From Pseudomonadota bacterium (lineage in GTDB: Bacteria > Pseudomonadota > Gammaproteobacteria > Burkholderiales > Methylophilaceae), in NCBI GenBank assembly GCA_029556915.1, contig JAKQIT010000048.1:1-64000 (forward strand): 64,000 nt of DNA, given 5' to 3'. The notes below the pieces were generated by a model, which made no database searches, was not told where the DNA came from, and saw nothing but the letters and a program-made list of their open reading frames with translations. Positions within the stretch are counted from its first letter, which is position 1, and every line of letters begins with the position of its first letter. Both the position numbers and the translations under genes were made by a program. Of the stretch, positions 1 through 7,279 are shown one piece after another.

Positions 1-165
1 TTTTGGGAGCCTAGCCGCTATTGCCTTGTCCTTACCCCCGTGGCAAGCAAAACTGCTTTCGCACCCACTTCTCTTGGCTTGCTCTAAATTTCTCCCAAGC
101 CAAGAGAAGCCTTATTAGCAAGTAAAGATGGATGCGTTAAAAAGCACCCAATATTACCTAACAAT

Positions 166-405
166 ATGACAGTTAAGCATCACACCCAACCACCGTCAGC
201 TGAACTTGATCACATTTTGCAAGAGGTAAAACAACATGGCTTTTATGTTACCAAGCTCAATGAGTTTTTACCTGAAATTCAAACTACAGAAGAACGGATG
301 TATCTCATATGCATTATCGCCAAACAAGCACACCTGAATGCAAGCTTTAATTTGGATAAAAATTTGTGTGTGCTAGAGCAAATTAATAAGAACGAGGCTA
401 ATTAG
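166..405 (+). CDS. Small hypothetical protein, 79 aa
   Basis: An ATG-started reading frame of 79 codons with ordinary amino-acid composition. It carries a central stretch rich in charged residues and two cysteines, and has no membrane segment or signal peptide. I do not recognise a family. No strong ribosome-binding site precedes the ATG and no neighbour reads the same way, so it may be a relic like the surrounding sequence. It is included because it overlaps no better gene and its helix-like pattern (LDHILQEVKQ, ERMYLICIIAKQ) looks protein-like. Confidence 0.4.
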   Translation: MTVKHHTQPPSAELDHILQEVKQHGFYVTKLNEFLPEIQTTEERMYLICIIAKQAHLNASFNLDKNLCVLEQINKNEAN

Positions 406-526
406 AAAAGATGTATGGTAAGTAACATAGAGTGTCTGCTAAACAATAGTATGTCGTAATCAATTTAATTTATTGAGAGGCAGCTATGGGGATTTCTGAG
501 ACGTTGCTTGTGCGTTTTTTGGTAGC

Positions 527-550
527 AAAAAAGGACGCTGATGCGTCCTT
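527..550 (-). terminator. Intrinsic terminator of first HU gene
   Basis: Read on the minus strand this is an AAGGACGC / GCGTCCTT hairpin with an ATCA loop, followed by a run of six T. It sits about 20 bases after the HU stop codon. The second HU gene has an almost identical terminator at 3825-3849. Confidence 0.85.
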
Positions 551-569
551 AATTCAAGCTAACTATTAT

Positions 570-842
570 TTAGTTCACTTTATCTTTAAGCGTTTTGCCT
601 GCTTTAAACACAGGGGCGTTTTTAGCAGCGATTTGGATTTCCTTACCCGTAGCTGGATTGCGGCCGGTACGAGCAGGTTTTTTGTTGACTTGGAAGGTGC
701 CAAAGCCAACTAGCGCAACATTGTCACCTGCTTTTAATCGATCACCGACAGTGGTGATAAACGCTTCCAGTACACGACCAGCATCGGCTTGGGTGACGCC
801 TGATAGACTAGCTAAGTTGGCGATAAGTTCTGATTTGTTCAT
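570..842 (-). CDS. hupB: DNA-binding protein HU (copy 1)
   Basis: A 90-residue histone-like HU/IHF family protein. It starts [11 protein letters not shown] and carries the family signature around residues 46-65 ([18 protein letters not shown]), which forms the DNA-embracing beta arm with the invariant RNP. HU dimers bend and compact DNA without strict sequence specificity. Length and start match the family. It differs from the second copy (3869-4141) at only three positions, R, A and A here against T, T and S there. The promoter-proximal DNA and the terminator are also nearly the same, so the two are a recent segmental duplication. The gene stands alone with its own terminator. Confidence 0.96.
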   Translation of the reverse strand: MNKSELIANLASLSGVTQADAGRVLEAFITTVGDRLKAGDNVALVGFGTFQVNKKPARTGRNPATGKEIQIAAKNAPVFKAGKTLKDKVN

Positions 843-924
843 AAGTGTCCTTTAAAAATACTTCAGTTAATAAAACGTTCAAACACAATAGTCGACGCGT
901 GGTCACGCGTCAATATCATTTAGC

Positions 925-1096
925 TATCGCACGTTGAGAGCAATACCTGTTTGCTATGATTTCATCAAGCGCATTTGTTTTCAACATAAAACTTTTGTCC
1001 ATTCTCGCTAATGCAGCCAATTGAATTAGCACATTTGGCTCAGGATCAAAAGCCTCTTGAAATTTAGTAAAATTCACAGTAAAAGAATAAGTTCTA
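925..1096 (-). pseudogene. Remnant of Rv2179c-like exonuclease gene
   Basis: This short stretch is a wreck of the gene found intact at 36346-36879. The minus strand keeps the start region, including FQEAFDPEPN, and a scrap of the C-terminus around the DDAIA motif, with most of the middle deleted. Three lesions are visible. The first catalytic Asp of FFDCEF reads Tyr. An extra T in the following codons shifts the frame. Stop codons follow. It lies directly downstream of an intact partner exonuclease (1103-1579), the same order as in the 36 kb cluster. Confidence 0.75.
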
Positions 1097-1102
1097 AACT
1101 AA

Positions 1103-1579
1103 TTATACTTTAACAGCTTTAGCCAAAGCTCTTGCATCCCATAAAGCATGGTGCCTAATTGCCAATGGCTGATATTCAAAATACTTTTCAATCCGGTCTG
1201 CGATGATATAGCCGCCGACGTTCAACGGTTTCTTGTTTAGGCATTCTGGCCAGCAATGATGCTTAAGTAGCAGGTGTTCAATTAGCGCGAAGTCATAACC
1301 CGGTGCATCACATGCCAGTTTCACAGGCTCACCTAAATTTTGTAGCCATTGATTTAAATTTTTTGCTGCTTGCGCGGTTTTTAGGCCATATTTGGCATTA
1401 TTTAAATGCGGCAACACTGTCTCATGGACAAAGCTTGAGCATTCCTTAATTTCATAATGGTCAGTTAACTCAAAATATAACTCTTTGCCGAACTCCGTCA
1501 CGAAGCCTACTGATATTAATTTAATATCAGTCACAATGCCCAGCAAACCTGTAAATTCTGTATCAAAATAAACTTTCAT
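1103..1579 (-). CDS. DEDDh 3'-5' exonuclease, Rv2179c-like (copy 1)
   Basis: A 158-residue protein starting MKVYFDTEFTGLL. The visible active-site pattern is that of DEDDh exonucleases: Asp and Glu in YFDTEF (residues 5-8), a DAPGYDF motif near residue 90, and the terminal HHALWDA motif with His and Asp near residues 142-147. Family knowledge: Rv2179c-type proteins are 3'-5' exoribonucleases. It is closely similar along its length to the protein at 36872-37360, so it is a paralogue from cassette duplication. Its upstream partner, a HAD gene, is decayed (1576-1800), with the same four-base start/stop overlap arrangement preserved. All catalytic residues are present here, so it may still be functional although its neighbours are not. 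Confidence 0.85.
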   Translation of the reverse strand: MKVYFDTEFTGLLGIVTDIKLISVGFVTEFGKELYFELTDHYEIKECSSFVHETVLPHLNNAKYGLKTAQAAKNLNQWLQNLGEPVKLACDAPGYDFALIEHLLLKHHCWPECLNKKPLNVGGYIIADRIEKYFEYQPLAIRHHALWDARALAKAVKV

Positions 1580-1800
1580 TCGTATTGCATCTCCATCAGT
1601 TCTGCATTTAACTCTGCCTGCACCACTTTACCGCCAAGCACATTTTCTTTTTCAGTCAACACTAAAGGGTAACGATGATTATCTGGCCATTCATTAGCTT
1701 TGTAGCCTGAAAACAAGTCATCGATTGCTAGCTAGTTTTTAATGCCATTTCTGCTAACGTACTAATTAATTTGCTCACAGCGGCTCATACTAGTGCCATA
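1576..1800 (-). pseudogene. Remnant of HAD phosphatase (C-terminal half)
   Basis: Minus-strand translation gives the C-terminal half of the HAD proteins at 37357-37860 and 37903-38418: RCEQIN, then LAIDDLFSGY, EWPDNHRYPLVLTE and AELMEIQYE. The Trp codon before LAIDD has become TAG. Another stop lies after EQIN, and the N-terminal half with the DFDGVLH nucleophile motif is missing. It overlaps the start of the exonuclease gene by four bases, exactly as the intact pair does at 37357-37360. Confidence 0.85.
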
Positions 1801-1813
1801 AAGGTCTTAATTA

Positions 1814-1990
1814 TTAGCTTAGGGTTTCTAATTTAGTTAGCCACTCAAGTATCTCATGTTCCTTCCAAACCACCCTCCTGGGGCCTATTTTTAAACTTTC
1901 TGGAAAGTTCCGATCCTGAATGTATTTATAAATCGTCGATCGTGACAAAGTCGTCAAATTTATTACATCCCGAATAGTTAAAAGCTTCAT
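1814..1990 (-). CDS. AlpA-family regulator / excisionase, 58 aa
   Basis: A 58-codon reading frame on the minus strand, starting ATG AAG CTT. It translates to MKLLTIRDVINL, then a helix-turn-helix with the RSTIYKYIQ motif, FPESLKIGPRRVVWK and a C-terminal EILEWL. This is the MerR-like/AlpA fold: recognition helix after LSRSTIYKYI, beta wing with the R-V-x-W signature, and full family length. AlpA proteins regulate or assist excision in P4-like integrative elements. The stray tRNA 3' end 360 bases away fits a decayed element end. It is distinct in sequence from the second AlpA at 56459-56671. Confidence 0.85.
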   Translation of the reverse strand: MKLLTIRDVINLTTLSRSTIYKYIQDRNFPESLKIGPRRVVWKEHEILEWLTKLETLS

Positions 1991-2349
1991 TATTTACTCC
2001 AATTGGTATTAACTTAAAATAATGATAGATCAAATATTTGAAGATATTAACCGTTACAAGTGACCATTATTTTGAAAAAGAGGGGGGTTAAAAAATATTA
2101 AAGTTAAAAATTAGATTTTAAATTTACAATTAAAAGAAAATTATTGATACTATTGAAGAACAAGTCGTATCTATTTTTATATTTAAATGTGTTTGCAACT
2201 CTAGTAATTTCAGTTAGATTTAAGTAGAATGCGGACTCTTCGAAACTTCGGAGAAGAATGATTGTTAGGTTTACTTTAACAATTGTGAGTAAGATTGTGA
2301 GTAAGTGTTAATTTGGATTGTTATTAAAGCCAATAAATATAATGCTTAC
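1991..2349. other. AT-rich gap, no gene seen
   Basis: About 360 bases, very AT-rich. I see no convincing reading frame. It contains the direct repeat 'attgtgagtaagattgtgagtaagtg' style duplication (attgtgagtaag twice, near 2282-2305). It lies between the AlpA gene and the tRNA 3' fragment, so it is probably the end of an integrated element. Confidence 0.5.
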
Positions 2350-2350
2350 A

Positions 2351-2381
2351 AGGAGGCGGGGGAATCCCTCGCTCTCCGCCA
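2351..2381 (+). repeat. tRNA-Ser-like 3' end fragment, candidate att site
   Basis: The sequence AATCCCTCGCTCTCCGCCA has exact tRNA 3' geometry: the 3' half of a T loop, a five-base T-stem strand (CCCTC), a seven-base acceptor strand (GCTCTCC), discriminator G and CCA. GCTCTCCGCCA is the usual end of bacterial tRNA-Ser. No 5' half is present. Such fragments are the usual scar (attR) left by an integrase that uses the 3' end of a tRNA gene. The full tRNA-Ser gene is not in this window, so the pairing is inferred. Confidence 0.65.
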
Positions 2382-2449
2382 AAGATTTACTTCTAAAAGC
2401 GTAGTTAGTTCTTTTAGAAACAAGCAGTATCACGTATAATGCCGCGCAT

Positions 2450-2526
2450 GCGCCCGTAGCTCAGCTGGATAGAGTACTTGGCTACGAACCAAGGGGTCAG
2501 GAGTTCGAATCTCTTCGGGCGCACCA
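2450..2526 (+). tRNA. tRNA-Arg(ACG)
   Basis: A complete 77-base cloverleaf. The acceptor stem GCGCCCG pairs with CGGGCGC and is followed by A and an encoded CCA. The D arm contains GCTC and AGCTGGAT, and the anticodon stem CTTGG pairs with CCAAG. The loop CTACGAA places anticodon ACG at 2484-2486, and the T loop is TTCGAAT. ACG is the inosine-modified arginine tRNA. An intrinsic terminator follows at once. tRNA-Arg genes are common integration targets, and accessory DNA begins immediately after it. Confidence 0.96.
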
Positions 2527-2534
2527 TATATACA

Positions 2535-2568
2535 AAGGCTTACAGAATAAAACCTGTAGGCCTTTTTT
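2535..2568 (+). terminator. Intrinsic terminator after tRNA-Arg
   Basis: AAGGCTTACAG pairs with CTGTAGGCCTT, with one G-U pair and an eight-base loop. A run of six T follows. It starts nine bases after the tRNA CCA. Confidence 0.85.
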
Positions 2569-2645
2569 ATTTTATGGTTCAGAGGGGTAAACTCAGGGGT
2601 AAACTGTAAAATTGCTGGGGGGAATATTTAAAGAGATATATGCGG

Positions 2646-2837
2646 CTATAAAGTAGCTGTTAACGCAAAACAATTACATACTTCAGACTCCCGCAGTACC
2701 CATTTCCCTTTACTATTCTTTCTCCACCCATGGACAGTCACCTGCCACCCTGCCGCCAAAACTGCTGGCAAATTCTCATGCTCCTCTATCTGTTGATATG
2801 CATGCTTATTTGAGCCAAAAAGTATAATTTCGTGCAT
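2646..2837 (-). CDS. Small hypothetical protein, 63 aa
   Basis: The frame is open further upstream, but the ATG before HEIILFG is the likelier start, giving 63 residues. The middle, LPAVLAAGWQVTVHGWRKNSK, resembles a small beta-rich domain with conserved-looking tryptophans, followed by KGKWVLRESE. I do not recognise a named family. It has no signal peptide or membrane segment. It stands alone between the tRNA-Arg terminator and the gene at 3105-3713. Confidence 0.45.
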   Translation of the reverse strand: MHEIILFGSNKHAYQQIEEHENLPAVLAAGWQVTVHGWRKNSKGKWVLRESEVCNCFALTATL

Positions 2838-3104
2838 TAAATTTTGACCCAATAACAATAAAATTTAAATTATTTATTCAATACTTTATTGAATTTAAGA
2901 TGGGTCAATGTATATTGCATTTGATGGGTCAAATTTGGATGCAATTTAACAGCGATATGCTTGAAATCTTTTTTGTTAGAATTTATAAATTTAAAATTTA
3001 TCCACTGAACTAATGGATTAAAAATAGTAAGCGACAACCGATATTTACCACCAGAACTTTTGCGTATGAAATTGCTTATTACCAATGGGATTTATTTATT
3101 GATT

Positions 3105-3713
3105 TTATGTCGAAACGTTCCCTGCGACCACACTTTTTAGCCAAGAAGGACTTACCACCACCTCATCCTCAGAATCCAGAATCACTAGTACATCGTCCCA
3201 CTTTATTTTTGCGCTCAAAACAACACCATCTTGATGTCTTTTCGCATAGTATTCCGCAGTATGCTTGTCGAATGACCAAGAAAACCCTTGAATACCTTGT
3301 GCTACAAGTGAGGGAGACTCTCCACGAAAGATTTGCCACTCCCAACTTGCATCATTTGATTTAGTATTCTCTAGTAACTCTGAAAGACCCATTTGATCCA
3401 TATAATCAAAAGAGGATTCAGGCCATGTCATAAACCAATAAGGTCTAAATAGGGTAAGAAATTCTAGGGCATTTTCTCTACCAATATGAAGAATTAACTC
3501 TGTACTAGATTCTACCCAAGCCTCAAAAAAATCAATTGATATAGCCTGAAGTTTTTCTGGTTTATAACCATTTCCATCACCCATTTTTTCTACAATTTCT
3601 CTGGCATCTTGAAGGTGATTTGTAAAACGGTCTAAATTATTAAGTACGTCACTAACGAAGTCAGGATTTAGCACTTCACCATTTAAGTCTAAAATTTGTA
3701 AGCGATTTCTCAT
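3105..3713 (-). CDS. Candidate ADP-ribosyltransferase-fold protein, 202 aa
   Basis: An N-terminal helical half (residues 1-120) is followed by a segment resembling the R-S-E class of ADP-ribosyltransferase folds. IFRGE gives the Arg that would hold NAD. Then comes GFSWSFDKHTAEYYAKR, the S-x-S strand and following helix with the typical A-x-x-Y/F-A-x-R, and finally SEDEVVVSP, a candidate catalytic acidic motif. Related phage and prophage proteins with FRG...GFSWT...EDEVI patterns are known as small ART-like proteins. The assignment is from motif order only. It would act in the cytoplasm, as no signal peptide or membrane segment is visible. No antitoxin-like partner is seen next to it. Confidence 0.6.
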   Translation of the reverse strand: MRNRLQILDLNGEVLNPDFVSDVLNNLDRFTNHLQDAREIVEKMGDGNGYKPEKLQAISIDFFEAWVESSTELILHIGRENALEFLTLFRPYWFMTWPESSFDYMDQMGLSELLENTKSNDASWEWQIFRGESPSLVAQGIQGFSWSFDKHTAEYYAKRHQDGVVLSAKIKWDDVLVILDSEDEVVVSPSWLKSVVAGNVST

Positions 3714-3824
3714 AAGCTGATTTTATAATATTGATTGAAGATCCGCTATAGACACACCAATTTTATTTCCAATAACAATCCATTTGAGACGGTCGTAGTC
3801 ATCTCTTTTAGCGGATATTAAAAC

Positions 3825-3849
3825 AAAAAAAGGACGCATCAGCGTCCTT
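3825..3849 (-). terminator. Intrinsic terminator of second HU gene
   Basis: Minus-strand hairpin AAGGACGC / GCGTCCTT with a short loop and a run of seven T. It is nearly the same as the terminator of HU copy 1. Confidence 0.85.
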
Positions 3850-3868
3850 AATTCACGCCAACTTAAAC

Positions 3869-4141
3869 TTAGTTCACTTTGTCTTTAAGCGTTTTGCCTG
3901 CTTTAAACACAGGTGCGTTTTTAGCGGCGATTTGGATTTCTTTACCTGTAGAAGGATTGCGGCCAGTACGAGCAGGTTTTTTGTTGACTTGGAAAGTACC
4001 AAAGCCAACTAACGTAACATTGTCACCAGCTTTAAGTGTGTCACCAACAGTTGTAATAAATGCTTCTAGTACACGGCCAGCATCTGCTTGGGTGACGCCT
4101 GATAGGCTAGCTAAGTTAGCGATAAGTTCTGATTTGTTCAT
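3869..4141 (-). CDS. hupB: DNA-binding protein HU (copy 2)
   Basis: A 90-residue HU protein, identical to the first copy except for three conservative-looking changes (T, T and S). The signature beta-arm region with [17 protein letters not shown] is complete. The DNA just upstream of the start also matches copy 1 for roughly 70 bases (tgtcctttaaaaatacttcag). The duplicated unit therefore includes the promoter, the gene and the terminator. Which of the two is the ancestral housekeeping gene cannot be told from here. Confidence 0.96.
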   Translation of the reverse strand: MNKSELIANLASLSGVTQADAGRVLEAFITTVGDTLKAGDNVTLVGFGTFQVNKKPARTGRNPSTGKEIQIAAKNAPVFKAGKTLKDKVN

Positions 4142-4217
4142 AAATGTCCTTTAAAAATACTTCAGTAAATAAAACGTATAAGTACAATAGTCCACACGAG
4201 GTCACCCGTCAATATTT

Positions 4218-4262
4218 TCTAATATTAGCCCGCTGGAACCCGTATCTATTAGCTATCGCATT
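4218..4262 (-). pseudogene. C-terminal scrap of Rv2179c-like exonuclease
   Basis: The minus strand reads AIANRYGFQRAN, matching the end of the exonuclease at 36346-36879 (DDAIANRYGFQRAT). The plus-strand string acccgtatctattagc is shared with 36371-36390. Nothing else of the gene remains. As with copy 1, the scrap lies just upstream of an HU gene, so HU and this exonuclease were neighbours in the ancestral arrangement. Confidence 0.65.
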
Positions 4263-4355
4263 AGGTACATCTGCCAAAAAATCGTCTGTTATGTCGTTGT
4301 CGAACTACATCTAACTATGGGTTAATCTTAGTATGTGCCTAAGTCATAAAAAATT

Positions 4356-4730
4356 TTACTTGTAGCGGTCTGTACAACCTGTAAAAACGTTTATCTCAGG
4401 TTTTGTGTCAACTAAGCCCATAGCTTTACTCTCGTATAAAGCCACACTTCCGTCATTATTTACATCGGCACTCATACCTATAAATGAGCTGGCAAGTTGC
4501 TCTACTCTGATACCCTCAGTGCGCCTCTCTTGTTTAAATGTGTATGTTGTCGTTACGAGAGCTTCTCTAAGCCCGTCCATTAAACAGTCGGCGAATGGTT
4601 GAACCTTAGAAGTTTGAATTTGACCTTTGGCTACCAGCTTAAAGTCATTCGGATTTGACCTTATAGGCGCTGCACAAGCTACAAGTAAGGTAGACATGGC
4701 TATCAGTCGCAGTGTGGAGTATAAGGGCAT
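4356..4730 (-). CDS. Small lipoprotein, 124 aa
   Basis: It starts MPLYSTLRLIAMSTLLVACAAP. This is a short basic n-region, a hydrophobic stretch and a lipobox LVAC with Cys at residue 19, so the mature protein should be lipid-anchored. The rest is soluble. It contains DVNNDGSVALYE, resembling a calcium-loop-like D-x-N-x-D-G stretch, and two further cysteines (FADC, TGCTD) that could form a disulfide in the periplasm. I do not recognise the family. It is monocistronic. Confidence 0.6.
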   Translation of the reverse strand: MPLYSTLRLIAMSTLLVACAAPIRSNPNDFKLVAKGQIQTSKVQPFADCLMDGLREALVTTTYTFKQERRTEGIRVEQLASSFIGMSADVNNDGSVALYESKAMGLVDTKPEINVFTGCTDRYK

Positions 4731-4960
4731 GTAGTTTCCTAATTAATTTAAAGTTATATTTTTACAATGCAACTTTATACTATCATTGTTACAGAAGTTA
4801 ACTTTAACTTCTGTATCTACTTTGATAAGCTAGACCTATTTAAGGTCACTTCTTTGACTTTTGAAACCCATGCATGTATTCCCTACAATACGTCCTCAAA
4901 TTAGAGATTGCTAGGCAACTGATAATGGAATCAGCTTTCAAGTGACCTTATCACATTACA

Positions 4961-5164
4961 TCATAGACTAATGTACCTGACACTGTGTCTATAAAGTCTA
5001 AACCTCCTTTTATGGTCTTCTAAAGTTATACCATCTTTATTGAAGGCTAAAATTAGAGCCTTTGCACTCTCAACAACATTTTGTGTTACTGACTCAGCAT
5101 CCTCAACATTTACAATGTGGTAAAAAAAATCATAGTGCTCCTTAGTTGCCAAATTCTGTAGCAA
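4961..5164 (-). CDS. Doubtful small ORF, 67 aa
   Basis: A 67-codon frame beginning at a TTG, with plausible protein texture (VESAKALILAFNKDG, LEDHKRRFRLYR). It has no clear ribosome-binding site and overlaps the start of the plus-strand gene at 5146 by 19 bases. It may be a fragment of a larger gene lost in rearrangement. I do not recognise it. Confidence 0.25.
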   Translation of the reverse strand: MLQNLATKEHYDFFYHIVNVEDAESVTQNVVESAKALILAFNKDGITLEDHKRRFRLYRHSVRYISL

Positions 5165-5607
5165 AGAATCTTCACAGGGAAGCGCTTACCGTACGTGAAA
5201 CTGCCGAATTTAACTCAATCTCATGTCAGTCCGCTGAAAAGTTTGTTACCTCAAGTTTTCCTAACATGAGCAAGGCTGATATAGCTAAGGCCCATCTAGA
5301 GCGCGCACTATTACAGTTTAATAAAAACTGCAGTGTAAATAATAGATATCCAGCTAAATGGGCTGAGTTTCATTTAAGTGACTTAAAATCAGGCCAGCTT
5401 GATTCAGATGGTCTGGATTTGTTGGATAAAATACATAGATCACCGGCCTTCATGTTCAATCAATATAATAAACGTGTTAGCGTACTGCTTGTGATGTTGT
5501 TAGTCACTTTATTCGTCTGGGTATCTTTTCGTCGTGATTACGGTAAAGAGAAAAAACCTGAAGCAGAGGTAGCCAATTCAACGACTCCTGAAACCCAGCA
5601 GTCTTAA
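5146..5607 (+). CDS. Hypothetical single-pass membrane protein, 153 aa
   Basis: The frame opens at TTG (PNSVAKN). An internal ATG before SKADIAKAH at about residue 41 is a reasonable alternative start. The body has a helical segment (ADIAKAHLERALLQFNKN). One transmembrane helix lies near residues 109-128 (VLLVMLLVTLFVWVSF), followed by a charged RRDYGKEKK stop-transfer and a hydrophilic tail. I infer an inner-membrane protein with a cytoplasmic C-terminus. No family is recognised and no operon partners are present. Confidence 0.45.
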   Translation: MPNSVAKNLHREALTVRETAEFNSISCQSAEKFVTSSFPNMSKADIAKAHLERALLQFNKNCSVNNRYPAKWAEFHLSDLKSGQLDSDGLDLLDKIHRSPAFMFNQYNKRVSVLLVMLLVTLFVWVSFRRDYGKEKKPEAEVANSTTPETQQS

Positions 5608-6388
5608 GTATCAAACCTTAAGTAGGAGGCAGAAGCTACGCCATACTAATTTGTAGCATAATGAACAATAGCAAATATTTAAACTTAGAGCTAATGAGAT
5701 AAGAAGCCATAAACTCAATCGATTAACTAGATCTCAAATTTGATCAATAATGGTCCTTCTGAAGTAACAGTCTTTGTAATCATTTCTTACATAAGATGTT
5801 AATTATTGCTCCCTCTAATTTCAGCATATACAACCATTTAATTAAGGCTAAATGGTTGCATATGGAAAGTGCCACATAACAGCGCTAGATTGTATTTAAT
5901 TATTTCCACCCTTACGAGCCTGATGGTAAGTGCGGAGCGCGTTAGCACAAATTTCATAAGTACGAAAATGATGAAGAACCTTTCTATTGGACTGCTAAAG
6001 CCTGTCAATCCTTGAGTGCCAACAAATCTACAATACCGAACAAATACTAGCGTAGCCTAGCGTGTGGATTTCACTATCTGTGATAACTAAGTAGTAAACT
6101 TGATCTCCTCGGTATTTCAAAATGTGTTGTTTTCAAGTGGTTGTAATAGATGATTTTTGATATTATTTATCTGGCGCACAATATTTATTAAATCATATAG
6201 ATATAAATGAATCTGGGTCCGATTCTCTAGGGGGTTAACATGGTGATGATAGCTCACGTTCTGAGAACGTCAAATTTCAGGTTCATAGCCTGATAATTAA
6301 AATCCACCAAACTTAAAATAGTTAGTGGAATTTTTTTTAAATTATGTATTAGTTTTATTAGCATTTCATCTACGCTGGATGGCAGCTC
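5608..6388. other. 780-base gap, no gene seen
   Basis: AT-rich DNA without a convincing reading frame. Near 6232-6315 there is a tRNA-like vestige: a five-base stem around loop TTCATAG that looks like a T arm, a palindrome ACGTTC-TGA-GAACGT, and TCCACCA. The spacing is wrong for a functional tRNA. The right end abuts the WYL regulator. Confidence 0.5.
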
Positions 6389-7204
6389 TTAAAAGAGCAT
6401 CTCTTTCAGTTGATTTATATTGAGGACTTCGATCTGGAATTCTGGCGGTAGATCTTTATCATGATCAAGTGCCGCCCTGATATCCTGAATTACATATTGT
6501 GCCAGACAAGCTCGAACAGGCAGTCTTCGCACTATCATTCCGTTGAAATATTCGTTTTGCACGACTAGTTTTTGATGGTCTGAAAGCTTTCGATGTGCGG
6601 CCAATTCTAGCATCACGATCTGATGCCATGCATGGTCATTGTCTATAGTTTGAGGGGTTTGGCTATTAATTGGGCTGGCGGCCCCGATTCGTCCTAGCGT
6701 AAAGTCGCGAAACTCCTGCCGTCGAGTGCACCAAGCTCGAGTGTGCCAACGGCGACCCACATGGATGATTGAATGTGGAAATATAATTCGTGTCTCGTAA
6801 GCTGGATTTGTCATTGAGGCGTAGCTTAGCTCTACCCCTGTCTTGTTTATAGCTGCTTTTCGCAATAGAGCAAAGACTGCAGGTTTAACCTGAGTAAGGT
6901 CGACTCGTCCTTCTACAATAAAAGAGTCGGAATCTCCTCCAGCCTGAATCTGCCTAACATAGTTTTCCAATGAAATATCAGTTTCAATTCCTTCAGCACT
7001 AGCTGATCTAAGCACCTTAGCTTTACTATCTTCGATGATGCGCTCACCCATCAGTGCGCGAAACTCAGCAAGCAATCTGCTAGCCTGAACAGGCTGCAAA
7101 TCAAATAACTTGCGGATTCTTGCATTACCAATCTCACCCTCCCATGCGAGCACACCAATCATGATTTGGAGCCGGTGACCTCTGAGTGCTAGCTTATTTG
7201 ACAT
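6389..7204 (-). CDS. WYL-domain transcriptional regulator (BrxR/CapW-like)
   Basis: 271 residues. An N-terminal winged helix covers residues 1-70 (GEIGNARIRKLFDLQPVQASRLLAEF). A central WYL domain around residues 120-185 contains HVGRRWHTRAWC and FRDFTLGRI, where W-H-T replaces the classical W-Y-L. A short C-terminal extension follows. This is the layout of the BrxR/CapW repressors that control phage-defence loci, whose WYL domain is thought to sense nucleic acid or a nucleotide. The gene is divergent from the Wadjet-like operon, and the 75-base intergenic region holds a perfect palindrome. I infer that it represses the defence operon and itself. Confidence 0.85.
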   Translation of the reverse strand: MSNKLALRGHRLQIMIGVLAWEGEIGNARIRKLFDLQPVQASRLLAEFRALMGERIIEDSKAKVLRSASAEGIETDISLENYVRQIQAGGDSDSFIVEGRVDLTQVKPAVFALLRKAAINKTGVELSYASMTNPAYETRIIFPHSIIHVGRRWHTRAWCTRRQEFRDFTLGRIGAASPINSQTPQTIDNDHAWHQIVMLELAAHRKLSDHQKLVVQNEYFNGMIVRRLPVRACLAQYVIQDIRAALDHDKDLPPEFQIEVLNINQLKEMLF

Positions 7205-7223
7205 GAATTGCCTCTTGTTACAT

Positions 7224-7249
7224 ATATGTTATCATGTATGATAACATAT
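7224..7249. promoter_or_regulatory. Perfect 12+2+12 palindrome, probable WYL operator
   Basis: ATATGTTATCAT, then GT, then ATGATAACATAT. A further half-site (cgataacacat) follows at about 7255-7265. It lies in the only intergenic space between the divergent WYL regulator and the SMC gene, where a repressor would cover both promoters. Confidence 0.75.
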
Positions 7250-7279
7250 CATTAACGATAACACATTAAAGAGATTAAA

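Noticed and set aside
486-713. Plus-strand reading frame across HU copy 1
   Set aside because: It is the opposite strand of a clear HU gene, and its residues change in step with HU codons. The same holds for 595-855 and 3879-4154.
2870-3085. 71-residue minus-strand reading frame
   Set aside because: Very AT-rich with Lys/Asn/Phe composition bias, no ribosome-binding site and no domain-like pattern.
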